This document shows positions 45,910 to 57,053 of a stretch of 64,000 nt of DNA, piece by piece. This DNA comes from Copromyces sp. CBS 386.78 (lineage: Eukaryota > Ascomycota > Sordariomycetes > Sordariales > Sordariaceae). Positions within the stretch are counted from its first letter, which is position 1; each line of letters begins with the position of its first letter. The stretch is taken from the NCBI GenBank assembly GCA_030685235.1, contig MU839103.1, forward strand, positions 248,001 through 312,000, written 5' to 3'. The position numbers and the translations under genes are program-made. The notes below the pieces were generated by a model that ran no database searches, was not told the origin of the DNA, and worked only from the letters and a program-made list of their open reading frames with translations.

Positions 45910-48900
45910 ATGGAGCAGCAGCACTTGTCCGAGTCGGCTGCCTACTTGGCAGAAGCACCCCCTATCCCCCGTCGATCCCGCGAACGAGACCGTATTCGAA
46001 ACCGCTTGGACAACCAGCAAGAAGACGAGACCAAGAAGATCGAAACGGAAAAGACAAGTGGACAAACTTGGAGGCAAACATTGGAAAACCACCGGAGAGA
46101 TCCCAACAGAACCCCCGAACGAAAGGACAAAGACCGACGCACCGACCACGCGTCCGCCGCCATTAACAGCAGCAGCAGCAGCTTAGCAGCCGCCAGCGCC
46201 AATCCCAACCACCGAGACAGGGATCATACTAGGGATTCCGACCGGCCAATCCAACCCGCCTCTCCTGAGGTCATCTCGTCCCTCATCACATCCCTCTCCA
46301 CCATATCGCGCCCGCTGAGCACCCATTTCGAGTCGCCCTTCTATCTCGAACCCATAGGCCTCGCCAGCCCCATCGGCCTGTCCTTCAACGACTCCCCAAC
46401 CCAAAAGTCCGGTTCGTTCGGTGTCGACTACGGCGCATACTCCAAGCCCTCCGAATCCCAGTGGCAGCACGAAGATGGCCCCGTAGACCAGGCCACTGCA
46501 AGCCCTCCCGTTGTCCGGACTGGCAGATCTCGTCCAACCTCCAAGATATCCGTGTCCTCCAAGGGCGCAAAATCACCAAAGAGCCCGGCCCACACTCGCG
46601 AACCCTCCGGCCTCAGGAGCTTGCTCTCGCGCGGTAGCAGCAGCGCCCTGTCGCGATCGTCGAGCAAGGCCTCCCTTGCATCCGGAGTCGAAAGCATTGG
46701 CGTGCTAAGCATCGAACGAGGAAGCGAACCGGTTTCTCCCGTTGGATCCGACCTAAAACCATTGCGCCGACAGCATTCCGCCGATAGCTGGAATTGGAGG
46801 ACAGCAGGTCGCAGTCAACGCGGGTTGATGTACATGAGCAGCAAGGAGAAATTGCGCGAACAAGAAGTTGAGAAGAATAACAAGAGGGCGAGCGTTATTG
46901 GCATCTCGGCACTGGCTGGAAGTTCAACAACAGGACTGGTTGGAACGGGCACAACAAGCGGCAGCTCAACACCCCGTCTTGATCCGTTTTCGGTAGAGAG
47001 CATCATCAGCGAGGAACCAGGCAGTGATTTCCCGATAACGCCCAGGTTGTCGACGGACTGGGAACCTCCAAGCGGCTTTGGGAGCTCCCCGCCAGGTATC
47101 CCAACCAGAGAGTCATCGTTAAGGAGGCCACAGAACCCCAAGCGGTCGTCTACCCGGGCCTCGCGCATGTCGAGACGAGATAGCGATACTGGCGCAAACG
47201 ACACCATTCACGAACTTGAAGAGTACCCCAGCGAACCCCCCGAGGCACGCACCGAGAAACCGAAACGCCGAGAAAGGAAAATGTTGGACCCCTTACGCCT
47301 CTCTGCAGACTTGCATGTGAAACCAGCATTATCTACACCGACAGTCAGCATGTTCCCAGAATCCGAAACCGACGATGTTGCGCCCTCTCCCGCTATCGCC
47401 CAGTCACGGCCACAGGACCGCGATGCGGACCCCAAATCGAAACGAAAATCGGCTTTTTTGAACCCAGACTCTTTGGTCGGTAACGGCGATAGTAACGGGA
47501 ATCCAGATGTGAAAAACAAGCGAGCCAGCAGTAAGCTAAAACGACTCTCGGGCGCTATTTTACCTGGAACTGGAAATCCTGACAAATCGTCTTCGACAGA
47601 GGGAATCGGACCGCATGTTACGTATGAAAGGCCAAGGAGCGCAGACAGCATCGACGACGCGGTCGAGGCTTACCTATGTAGTCCCCGACTGAGCCAGAAG
47701 ATTCGACACCCCCAGACAGGTCGCGTAATCAGCTTCAGCGAAGTGGGCGATCCTAACGGGAGTGCCGTCTTTTGCTGTGTGGGCATGGGTCTGACGAGGT
47801 ACATCACGGCATTTTACGACGAGCTGGCTCTGACGTTGAAGCTCCGGATGATTACCCCTGATAGACCGGGGGTGGGCGATAGTGAGCCGTATAGTGATGG
47901 CAACACTACGCCACTGAGCTGGCCTGGTATGTTCTCTTTCTGGCAACAGTTGAGGCCCGTATGCTAATCAGATCACAGACGACGTCTATGCGATATGTCA
48001 AGCTCTCAAAATCACAAAGTTCTCCATCCTCGCCCACTCCGCCGGCGCCATTTACGCCTTAGCTACCGCGCTACGCATGCCTCAACACATCAGGGGAAAG
48101 ATCCATCTCCTCGCACCCTGGATTCCCCCATCCCAAATAAACGTCATCGGAGGTGGTTCCCAGAACCCCCTACCACCGACCAACGCCATCCCAACAAGCC
48201 AGAAAATCCTCAGAGCCCTACCAACACCCATCCTCAAAGTAGCCAACAGCAACTTCATGGCCGCCACCAGCTCCAGCATTACCTCCTCCCTACCCAAACA
48301 AAAACGCGCCAAGCGCGACAAGAAAAGGGACAAATCTTCTTCGTTAGGCATAATCGAAAACAAAGACTCCGACCGTCCCGCCACCTCCTCCGGCATCATC
48401 CACACTTCTTCTGAAGGTGCAGACGAAAACATGGACCGCATCCGCCCCACCATCACCAACAGCAACAAGGGCATCGGCGGCCACAAGCACACCCGCTCCA
48501 AATCCACCAACCTAGCTGGCATCGACGAACATTCTCCAAACCGCAACTCCACCCTCTCAGACTCGGACATCGCCGCCGCTTTAGCGATAGCCGAGCGCGA
48601 ACGCCAACAGCAGTACGACCACCGTCTCACCCACGCCATCTGGCAACTCGCCACCACAGGCGCCAACCCGGCCGTGGACCTGCTCGTCTGTCTCGAGCGT
48701 CGGCACACCATCGGTTTTCGCTACGTGGATATTACTCGGCCGGTGGTAATCCACCACGGCAGTCGCGACACGCGAGTGCCCGTGGAAAACGTCAAGTGGT
48801 TGGGGAAAATGATGAGGAGGTGCGAGGTCAGGATTCTAGAAGGGGAAGCACATGGATTGATGGCTAGCGCGCAGGTCATGGGCGGGGTGTTGATGGAGAT

Positions 48901-49111
48901 TAGTAGGGAGTGGGAGGAGTGGGGGCGGGTGACGGGGCAGACGCCTGGGGCTTTGAGTGAGAGGGGAGGAGCAACGGGGACGGGGAAAGGGGATGGAAAT
49001 GGGAATGGGGGAGGGAAACAGGGGCATAGGAGGGGGACGATGGATCGGTTGGGGATGAGTATGGGCATGAGTTTTGGGTTGGGTGGGGGCGGGAAGGACC
49101 CGAGGGAGTGA
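45910..49111 (+). CDS. Large alpha/beta hydrolase-fold protein with long disordered N-terminus
   Basis: Exon 1 45910-47926 and exon 2 47979-49111 (52 nt intron GTATGT...GCTAATC...CACAG) encode 1049 residues. The first ~600 residues are low-complexity, rich in Ser, Arg, Pro and Asp. The hydrolase fold starts around 605 (LSQKIRHPQTGRVISFSEVGDP), with MITPDRPGVGDSEP, the nucleophile elbow ILAHSAGAIYALA (Ser about 692), the acid in HHGSRDTRVPVENV (about 934) and the catalytic His in EGEAHGLM (about 962). A hydrophilic insertion of roughly 150 residues separates the core from the last strands, and the C-terminus is Gly-rich. Substrate unknown; homologues in fungi are usually unnamed. Start is the ATG at 45910. 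Confidence 0.85.
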
Positions 49112-50149
49112 GTGAGCTTTCTCTCTGCCTTTTCGTTTCTCCATTTTTTTCGGAGAGGGGGTTTATGACCGGGTTGTGAAGAGGCTGGATGGTCATGGCC
49201 AAGATTCTTCTTCATTCCTTGGTTAAGGGCATGGTTGGGCTGGGCGAAACTTTGCATTCACGGCCTTTATCTTCCCATCTTCATTCTTCATCCTTTTTTC
49301 TTTCCTTTTTTTTTTTTTTTCACCCCATCATTGGAACGACTGTCACGCAACGTCAGCACTCTCTATATCACGTCTCTTCCTTTTTTTCTTCTTCTTCTTT
49401 TTTTTTCTTTTTTTTTCTTTCCTCTCTTGTCTTGATATCCCCACTTTTTTTCCTTTTGGCATATTCCACGTTTTTGGAGGTTGGAGGTCGGGGGAAGGGT
49501 CCTTGGAAAAAACTTTTTATGTACTACACTAGTTAGTAATGTCCAATTTGGTAATGCGAGCGAGCGCGTCGAAGGGAGCCAGGGATATTGGAAAGAGGTG
49601 GGCTGCGGGTGGTGGAAAAGGAAATACAAAAAGGCATTGCGATGTCTTGGTCACCATGCTCTTTTCTCTTCCCTCGTTGTTTTCTTCATCATGATGAATT
49701 TGAATCTTCTGCTAGTTTGTTTGACATTTGCTTCTATCAATTGGGTCTTGGGGGTATCATTCTATTTGTCTTTATCTCCAAAGGTACGTGAACTGTCTTT
49801 ATTTTCTTTTTTTGGCTTCCATCTGAATCATCCGGATCTATACACTACTAACCATGCGCATTGTTGCAGACATCGTCGACATTCAAACCCACGAAACAGG
49901 ACAAAGCCTCTGGACTGGCAATTTGAGAACCCCCCAGGAGGCGACAGCAAACATCAACATCGAAGACCTTTTGGGCATCTCCTCACAAGTCAAAAACAAG
50001 CAGATATACTCCATATTCACCAATCTTCACAATTCTCCCCTGCCCATACGACCTGACCAGCATTGCATCACAAGCATCAACAACACCCCCCTACCAATAA
50101 CACACATCTCTTCCCTTCCCCACTCGTTCTTACTCAACCTTCCATCAGC
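49112..50149. other. Convergent 3' region with pyrimidine tracts
   Basis: Lies between the hydrolase stop and the convergent Arg-rich gene. Contains long T/C tracts at 49290-49460. No gene is supported; frames on the plus strand overlapping 50150 upward are antisense to the next gene. Confidence 0.45.
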
Positions 50150-51058
50150 TCAAACCTGCGGAGCAGTCCAAGTAACCTTCGTCTTCTCCTTTCTGCGACT
50201 TCTCCTGGTCACCCGTCTCAGAAACCTCTTGACGGCCCTCCTCGCCGCCCGTGGGAACTTCTTCACCCTCCTCGAGAGTTTGGAAGAAGTTGACCTGCGT
50301 GACCTTCTCGACGAAATAGTCGTCGAGGTGTGGACCCGCTTGTGGGTCAATCCCGGGATCGGGAGGCCACTGTGAGTAGTACCAGCGGTGAAGCCAGTGT
50401 TGGCGGAGACCGTGCCGTCTAGGCCGTGGTTGCTGTGAAGGGCATGAGGCGGGTGAGGATGAGGGTGAAGGGAACTGGAGTTGGGGTTGGTTCGGTAGAG
50501 TGGATGAGGTTGGGGAGAAGATGAGCTGGAGGGGATGGTAGAAGGGGTGGAAGAACTGGAACCAAAGGGTTCAATGTAAGCAGGATCCTCGAAGGGATTG
50601 GTCACGTTTCCCCTGCTGGAGGAGGAGACGGGAGCTGTGGGGGCCGTGGAGTAGGTATCGAATGTGGAGGTTGTCGAGTGCTTGTGGGAGAGCTTGTTGC
50701 TGTTGCTATTCAAGAGGTTGTGATGGTGTTTGTGGTCCATGTTATGTGGACAGGAGGAGGAGGATTGCTGCTGGTCGTAGTCGCCGTCGTCGTCAGAGTA
50801 ATTGTAGGGGTTGTTCTTGAGGTTGAGGTTCTTCATGAGGCTGGTGCGAGCAGGGCTGCTATGGGTGTGGTCTTGGGTGCCGGAGCCAGAGGCAATGACG
50901 AGAGGCTCAGTGTCTGAGGGTCGCCTCTGCAGGGGAGGAGAGCGAAGAGGAGTGCGAGATTGGGAACGAAGGAACATGAGTCGCTCGCGGAGTTTTTCCT
51001 CTTCGACGGGCGTGAGCTCTTCGGTTTCTCTTTGCAAGATGCGAGTTGACTGGGGCAT
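50150..51058 (-). CDS. Hypothetical protein, Ser/His-rich with Arg-rich C-terminus
   Basis: Single exon of 302 residues starting at ATG 51058 (MPQSTRILQRE). The N-terminal 40 residues are charged (ELTPVEEEKLRERLMFLRSQ, possible short helix). The middle is low-complexity with Asp, Ser, His and Pro runs. The last ~55 residues are strongly basic (RRSRRSTSSKLSRRVKKFPR, then RRAVKRFLRRVTRRSRRKEK) and could bind nucleic acid or acidic membranes. No domain is recognised. It is the longest and most coherent frame in the region, with biased codon use. Confidence 0.6.
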   Translation of the reverse strand: MPQSTRILQRETEELTPVEEEKLRERLMFLRSQSRTPLRSPPLQRRPSDTEPLVIASGSGTQDHTHSSPARTSLMKNLNLKNNPYNYSDDDGDYDQQQSSSSCPHNMDHKHHHNLLNSNSNKLSHKHSTTSTFDTYSTAPTAPVSSSSRGNVTNPFEDPAYIEPFGSSSSTPSTIPSSSSSPQPHPLYRTNPNSSSLHPHPHPPHALHSNHGLDGTVSANTGFTAGTTHSGLPIPGLTHKRVHTSTTISSRRSRRSTSSKLSRRVKKFPRAARRAVKRFLRRVTRRSRRKEKTKVTWTAPQV

Positions 51059-52481
51059 GATCGGTTAAAGGCTGGACTTGGTGGTCAGCGAGAAGAGTCA
51101 TGAGAGGGTTTCTTGACTCTGGCACTTACAAAAGATGGTGGAGCAACAAAATTCAGGGACGCCAAAGGGAATACTGGAGCATATATATGGTCGACCTATC
51201 GATAATTAGGCGAAGAGGCGGCTTGATTAGGATCTTCGAGGACAAGTGCGCGTATCAAAGACGAGGCTTGAAGGATGCAGAGATGGTGAATGGAGGTGTA
51301 GAGGAGAAGTTTGTCCAGATCCAGCACCTCGACTTGGAGTTGGATGAATAAAATCGATGAGAGAAGTACGATGGGCATGCCGGTGCGGCATGAGGCAACA
51401 GCGGCTTCTTCGTGCCTTCTTCATGTTCGTCTGTCCCTATCCGTCGGGGCTGCCCTGAGTTCGATCGTCACTTTAGGAAAGGGACGGTTCACTGTGAAGA
51501 CTGGTCATAAACGACAGGCGCCTCCAAGCCGGAGCACATTGAAGTCACGGAACGGAAGCCACTGTCGCCAAGAATGTTATTTTTTTTTTCCATCCACCGT
51601 TTTGATCAGGAACCACGGCGCCATATCTCGGCTATCAGCAAAGTCTTGAAATCCCAAAGACTCGGCTCCGCAACCCGAGGAGCAGATTCTCACCACACCA
51701 TGGTCGCCTGCACATCCAGGTAAGTCTCCCCTTTTAAACCGCACAGAGCCCAACTTCTTCCCTCTGACTCGATTGCAGATCATCGATCCACTGGAAGCCA
51801 CCCATTGATTTCCGACATCCAGCCCAGCCTTTCCGCGACATCGGCGTCGAGATCTGACACCGCTTCCAGAGATACGGACAAACCCACCGCCGCCAAGTTA
51901 AGAGGTCGATGCCATTGCACCGCGAAGCGAGAATACCGTGGTGGGATGGAGACATTGCACAGCGTATGGCAACCTAAGAAAAGGGGCATGCATGTGCGCC
52001 TGGGTCGGTGTTGTGGGTGAAGGTCTGGCCAGCCCTGAATGCCCTGTTTGCAGGTCCAACCACAATTGCCAAGCACGCTCAGTCCCGTTATTGTTGACAC
52101 CATCTCCTTCTTGAGCTTGGTGCGCTTCTTCCTCCGCAAAGCTGCCGTCCCTGATTGGGGGCCTAAGCGACTCGCCCGGGGTAAGTTGCTAGGGCTGACA
52201 ACACCCCTGAATCATTTGAGATGAATGGCGCTTCTTCGTCGCCTTGGCGCGTCGCTAGGAAAGGTCAGAATAAGGTGACGGTCTGCCGCCCTACGATCCT
52301 CTGATGCGTTCCGCGCTTCTCTTGCCCTACCTTTCTCTTTTCAGGTTATCAAAAGTCACTACGAAGGGTCGTGTGTCCTGATCGTCCCCGTTACCCTAAC
52401 GGACCTTAAATTCTTCACCAGTTCGGAAAGACTAAGCCAAAGACACGACAGCCGTTCATCAGAATTAACCAGCACGGCACG
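51059..52481. promoter_or_regulatory. Divergent intergenic region with a possible leader intron
   Basis: Lies between the minus-strand Arg-rich gene and the plus-strand membrane protein. At 51700 an ATG starts MVACTS, followed by a good intron (51720-51778, GTAAGT...GATTGCAG); splicing yields only 32 codons. This may be an untranslated-leader intron with an upstream ORF for the gene at 52482, or a coincidence. Confidence 0.35.
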
Positions 52482-53810
52482 ATGGCCTTGGCGGATAGAG
52501 TCAACCTCGGGCCTCTCACCACGGTCTTCACCGCGCCTGCAGCATGTTCCACCGCCATCTTTTTGAACGACAAGCTCGGATGGAGGGATCAAATGTGCAT
52601 AGATGATGGGAAGTCGATAACGGATAACAAAGACTGCTGGCCGGGAAAAAAACGAGGTTTCCATTCCCCTGGTCTGTACTGCCCAGAAGGATACACATCA
52701 GCCTGTACTGCGAGCGTCGTGGATGGTGTCACTTCAACGGGGTGGAAGGCGCAATATTCGCTTACAGATGGTGAGACGGCTGTTGGCTGTTGCCCAACTG
52801 GGTTCCGATGTGGCGACCTTGGAACCCAAGGCCAAACGTGTGTTCTCAGATGGGGCACCTTGTCCATGGAACAGCCTACCGCAAAGTGCAAGGGTGGGCA
52901 GATGACGGATTTTGGCATCATGACATTCCCTTCTCGGAAGCCCGACCTGTTTGCAGGCATGGTTCAAATCAACTGGAAGGCTTCAGATCGGGACGAGTCT
53001 GCCACTACCACCACAACCTCGTCCAAGACTTCAGCCACCGCTTCCAACTCCGACTCTACATCCGGCTCTGCTTCTGCCAGCCGCAGTAACCCTGACCTGG
53101 TCACGATCACGAGGACAGTTTCTGGACCGCTCACCACTGAGACTTTGGATAGCACAGAAGGAAAACAAGCGGACACGGACACGGACAAGCCAGCAATGGG
53201 CAAAGGAGCAGTTGCTGGCACCGTTGTTGGTGTGATGGTCTTTGTGCTTTTCTTCCCGATGGGGTGGCTATTCCGGAGGAATCAGCGAAAGAAAGCTACC
53301 GCTGAAGCTTCCCCAGAGAGCGGCAATGACAGTGACTCAGCTGCCGACCCCACGAGATCGCTTGTGGGAACGGCAGCTTCCAGAGCGCCTGGTTCCTCAG
53401 CCGCTGGCACGGCTCAGCCAGTCTACGCAGATTACCCAAGGCAAAAAGTTCCAGGGGATTATAAGCCTTATGCGGCTGCCGTGTACTCTGTGTCCCAACT
53501 TGACGACACCAAGGTCACACCCGAGTTGCCCATCCACCACGAGATCCACGAAGTACACGCTCCTGGCGCCAACACAATCCCTGAGCTGCCTGGACACAGC
53601 GAGGTACACGAGGTTCACGTCCCTGGTGCCCATACAACACCCGAGCTACCTACTGAGCCTCCGGCGTATGAGATTGGCGGGACTGTATCAATGGGGCCCA
53701 TCCATCACTCAATCAATGACGCGCCTTGGTCACCAGTCGAACCATTTGAGGTCTCGGCAACACCGGTCGACCTCAACCGACCGGCATCTGGGACAGCGGG
53801 CGGAAGGTGA
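52482..53810 (+). CDS. Single-pass membrane protein with Cys-rich ectodomain (receptor/sensor-like)
   Basis: Single exon of 442 residues. The N-terminal ~165 residues hold many Cys in pairs (DCWPG, LYCPEGYTSAC, VGCCPTGFRC, TCVLRW), a pattern seen in many unnamed fungal surface proteins. A Ser/Thr-rich stalk follows (~170-235), then one membrane helix AVAGTVVGVMVFVLFFPMGW at ~243-262 and a basic stop-transfer RRNQRKK. The cytoplasmic tail includes two adjacent ~20-residue repeats (PELPIHHEIHEVHAPGANT and PELPGHSEVHEVHVPGAHT). The architecture resembles Mid2/WSC-like sensors without their defined domains. There is no classical signal peptide; the first residues MALADRVNLGPLTTVF are poorly hydrophobic. 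Confidence 0.75.
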   Translation: MALADRVNLGPLTTVFTAPAACSTAIFLNDKLGWRDQMCIDDGKSITDNKDCWPGKKRGFHSPGLYCPEGYTSACTASVVDGVTSTGWKAQYSLTDGETAVGCCPTGFRCGDLGTQGQTCVLRWGTLSMEQPTAKCKGGQMTDFGIMTFPSRKPDLFAGMVQINWKASDRDESATTTTTSSKTSATASNSDSTSGSASASRSNPDLVTITRTVSGPLTTETLDSTEGKQADTDTDKPAMGKGAVAGTVVGVMVFVLFFPMGWLFRRNQRKKATAEASPESGNDSDSAADPTRSLVGTAASRAPGSSAAGTAQPVYADYPRQKVPGDYKPYAAAVYSVSQLDDTKVTPELPIHHEIHEVHAPGANTIPELPGHSEVHEVHVPGAHTTPELPTEPPAYEIGGTVSMGPIHHSINDAPWSPVEPFEVSATPVDLNRPASGTAGGR

Positions 53811-54379
53811 TGAATGAGCGAGGATTATTCTTTGTTTTTTTGGCCAAAAGTTGTTGCTTTTTTGTTCTTATCCTGCATGAGCGTTTGTTGACGATTGTAA
53901 TGCGTTAGATGTTCATTCGATGTATGATAGTGTAGCAGAGTTGTTTGAGAGTGAAGCATATAACTTGTCACTATCCTCAATCATGATCATTCTTTCCCCG
54001 TAGTCACTCTTGCATTTGCGTCGATTTCAACTTGATATTGAAAAGTTTGGAACTGTCCGGGCAGAAGTAACCTTTGATACATCTGCAACAACTTCTGTTT
54101 CTTTCCGCAAAACATTGTCTAGTAACACAAAGCATACAACAGATGAAATATCCAGGGGCTTAGCTTAGTAAACAATCACCACGAGGGTTAGGGTAAATGA
54201 CACGGTGCGATAGCGAAGGCCGGTTAGCGCCGCATAGCGGAGGGATCAGCTCGCAACCAACCCCTCACACATCTCACCCCATGCCATCAACTTGGACCAA
54301 ACATCTCACCATTACGTATCTTTCACTATTGGGAGCCTGGCCATACAAAAACTCATCACAGAAAAGGAACACCACAACA
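53811..54379. other. Intergenic between tandem plus-strand genes
   Basis: Terminator of the membrane protein gene and promoter of the Hri1 gene. No gene seen. Confidence 0.45.
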
Positions 54380-55414
54380 ATGGCCCCAGAACGAGAAGCC
54401 GACGTCTCAATCCGCCACTCCATCCGCTGGCTCTCCAACTCCTCCAGCGGTACCGACAACCCCCCACCCTCTGAACCCACCTCAACAATCGTCCTCACCT
54501 CTCCCAGCGGCCGCTTTGTCGACATGCGCATCTTCAAAGAAGACCCTTCCTCGCCCAACCACTCCTCCATTTTTGGTCCCCAACCGCAATCCCAATCCTC
54601 ATCCGAAGCCGAAGAAACCAAAAGGAGGACCCTCCCCCTCTCACGCCTAGACTGGGCCATAGCCGGCACCTCCACGCACACCCCCACCCGCCCTACCATC
54701 GGGTACTACGGACAAAAACTGATTTTGCCTGATGGGCGCACGGTTAATGGGACTGTGGCGGATTTGAAGAAGGGCAGGCACCCGTATGTGAGGGGCAGGT
54801 GGACGCATTGGGTTGATTCTAGGGTTTCTTACCCAACGGGCGAGGAGGCGGCGATGACCAAGGGGGTGAGGACATGGAGTGATGAGGCGGCTGCTGATGA
54901 AGGGGATATGTACCGGATTCCGGAGGATGAGAGGTTGACGCTTGAGAAGGGGGTGATGGTTAATCCTGAAACAGGGAAAGAGGAGGAGTATGAGGAGGTT
55001 TGGGGACCGGATGATGAGGAGAAGGAGGAGGGGCTGGATGCGAAATGTGTTGTTTGGGAACTGGATGATGAGGCGGGGTGCAAGAAGGGGAGGGTTGTAA
55101 GAGTTGGAAGATGGACTCAGGGGATTTTGAGAAGTGGGAATGAGCTGTTGTGTGAGAGGTGGAAGTGGGTGGGTGCAGGTGGTGAGGATAAAGCAATGAG
55201 ATGGACGTTGGAGGCGAGGGTTAGTGGGCTTGTGGGTGGCGAGGAAGGACGGAAGTTGGATGAGAAGGATGAGACCCTGGCATTTCCGGAAGCGCTCGTT
55301 GGCGATATGATTAGCGGGGGAGAGTCAGGAAAAAATTGGGAAGTTGGGGACACGGTCAAGGGAAATAATGGTGATGTGTGGACGCTGGTGGAGTTGGGTC
55401 CCATAAACAGCTGA
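54380..55414 (+). CDS. hri1: Hri1-like protein
   Basis: Single exon, 344 residues from ATG 54380 (MAPEREADVS). An in-frame ATG at 54197 would add a low-complexity extension and is less likely. Conserved Hri1 family text: SIRWLSNSS, TIVLTSPSGRFVDMRIF, RLDWAIAGTS, GRWTHWVDSRVS, DEGDMYRIPEDERLTLEKGV, MVNPETGKEEEYEEVW, CVVWELDD and GRVVRVGRWTQGILR. Yeast Hri1 is a two-barrel protein found with Hrr25 casein kinase and Sec72; its biochemical role is unclear. The fungal copy is longer than the ~244-residue yeast protein because of inserts after residue 55 and near the C-terminus. Confidence 0.9.
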   Translation: MAPEREADVSIRHSIRWLSNSSSGTDNPPPSEPTSTIVLTSPSGRFVDMRIFKEDPSSPNHSSIFGPQPQSQSSSEAEETKRRTLPLSRLDWAIAGTSTHTPTRPTIGYYGQKLILPDGRTVNGTVADLKKGRHPYVRGRWTHWVDSRVSYPTGEEAAMTKGVRTWSDEAAADEGDMYRIPEDERLTLEKGVMVNPETGKEEEYEEVWGPDDEEKEEGLDAKCVVWELDDEAGCKKGRVVRVGRWTQGILRSGNELLCERWKWVGAGGEDKAMRWTLEARVSGLVGGEEGRKLDEKDETLAFPEALVGDMISGGESGKNWEVGDTVKGNNGDVWTLVELGPINS

Positions 55415-55952
55415 ACTGTCAACGTGAAGCTCTACCTGAGGTAACTTCTTTTTCTGTCTCGAAGGTAGTAAAGGTCTACCAGTGTGGTGGTTCCTAACGG
55501 AGCTTCTGTTTCGAGCGTTTCTTTTACGGTGATAACCATGATATTTTGTCTTACAGGTGTCTCCGGTGGACTGTTACCGACCAACCATACCCTACAGAGA
55601 ATCGCGGGTCACGCGATCGCATTAATCATGGCACCACCTATTCAGTGCCTGGACTTTAGATAAACTTTACCATCTTCAAATCCGGATAATCACATCCCAG
55701 TGACGCTTCTTCTAGGAAACTGTCGTCGATGGAAGCAAGAGAGGGGGTTTAATGCGCTAGCTACATGCTGCCCAATAGTTGCTTAGTCATACCCTGCTCC
55801 TCCAACTACCCCTCCTTTCCTGCATGTTGACCACTCATCAGCTCTTCAATAACACTTCAACTCTCGCAATCTTAGACTTGACCACAGCTATAACCTCGAG
55901 TTCGACTTCAACCTCACCTAAATATTGTACCACAAGCAACTATCCACCCAAA
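55415..55952. other. Intergenic / leader of methyltransferase gene
   Basis: No gene seen. The frame of the next gene is open back to an ATG at 55779, but that extension (MLSHTLLLQLPLL) looks like translated leader. Confidence 0.4.
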
Positions 55953-56732
55953 ATGGCAACCTCAGACCCAACCCCCGCCACCGGCACCGGCAACGCGCGC
56001 TTCAACGCCGACGCCGCCAACTGGGACTCCAACCCCTCCATCCAACTCGCCACCACTCTCGCTTTCGAATCCTACCTCTCCCGCTTACCCCCTCCCTCGG
56101 AACTCTCATCTTTCAACGTCCTCGAAATCGGCTGCGGCACCGGCCTTCTCTCCCTCATGCTCGCTCCGCACGTCCGCTCCCTCACAGCCGTCGACGCCGC
56201 CGAGGGCATGATCGAAGTTTTGAGCCATAAGCTTTCGTGGGGAGGGGCTTACGAAAAAGTAAAGAACGTTCGTCCCGTCGCTTATCTGTTGGAAGACCCG
56301 GAGGATTCTGTCATCAAGCTCGACCCTGTAACGGGCGAGACGTGGGAGGGCAAGTTCGATTTGGTCATCTCCCACCTGGTCCTTCACCACGTAGCCGACC
56401 TTCCTGCGCTGTTCCGCACCATTTACGGGACTCTCAAACCCTCCATCAACGGTGATGGAAAGGGAGGAAGGGTGATAACGACGGACTTTGAGAACTTCGG
56501 ACCGGAAGCGACAAGGTTTCATCCCGAGGCGAAGATGGATGGGGTGGAGAGGCATGGGATTACGGAAGAAGAGATGGAGGGGGTGTTGAGACAAGCGGGG
56601 TTTGAGGAGGTCAAGGTTGAGAGGGGGTTTGTGCTGAGCAAGAGGGTGGAGAGCGAACCGGGGAAGGGGGATATGGAGAGCGGGCCCGTAATGGAGTTTC
56701 CGTTTTTGGTTTGTGAGGGGAGGAGGGTTTAG
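55953..56732 (+). CDS. Class I SAM-dependent methyltransferase
   Basis: Single exon of 259 residues from MATSDPTPAT. Motif I is NVLEIGCGTGLLSLMLAP at ~54-71, followed by an acidic motif VDAAEGMIEVL at ~79-89, motif IV-like FDLVISHLVLHHVADLP near 135-151 and a C-terminal strand region ending FPFLVCEGRRV. This is the UbiE/Coq5-like small-molecule methyltransferase fold; fungal relatives are unnamed. An in-frame ATG 174 bp upstream could add 58 residues with a hydrophobic start (possible targeting), but the shorter start matches the usual protein. Confidence 0.85.
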   Translation: MATSDPTPATGTGNARFNADAANWDSNPSIQLATTLAFESYLSRLPPPSELSSFNVLEIGCGTGLLSLMLAPHVRSLTAVDAAEGMIEVLSHKLSWGGAYEKVKNVRPVAYLLEDPEDSVIKLDPVTGETWEGKFDLVISHLVLHHVADLPALFRTIYGTLKPSINGDGKGGRVITTDFENFGPEATRFHPEAKMDGVERHGITEEEMEGVLRQAGFEEVKVERGFVLSKRVESEPGKGDMESGPVMEFPFLVCEGRRV

Positions 56733-57053
56733 AATGACACCGAAGGTAATTGTCGTGTTGCTCTAGGAATCTGAGCGTTTCCTGGAAAGCGGGAAGTGTC
56801 AGTTTGGAATCTTGAGAAGGCATGATGGGCTGTCCAACCTTAGTTCCCTTTTCAGGTCATTAATGGACACTTCGACCGCATCTATGTTGTCTTGTTGGCT
56901 TCTCGTGATACTGAAAGTCAAAGTGAGCAGGTGTCATTTGACCTTTCTGGGGAATGGAGAGAATTACATGAGAAGGAATGTTAACTGGATGGTGTTGAGA
57001 TGCTGGAACTGTGTCTCCATCGCTTCTACATCGCTCATTACTGTAAACTTCAA
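56733..57053. other. Short convergent intergenic region
   Basis: Holds 3' flanks of the methyltransferase and of the minus-strand membrane protein; no gene seen. Confidence 0.45.
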
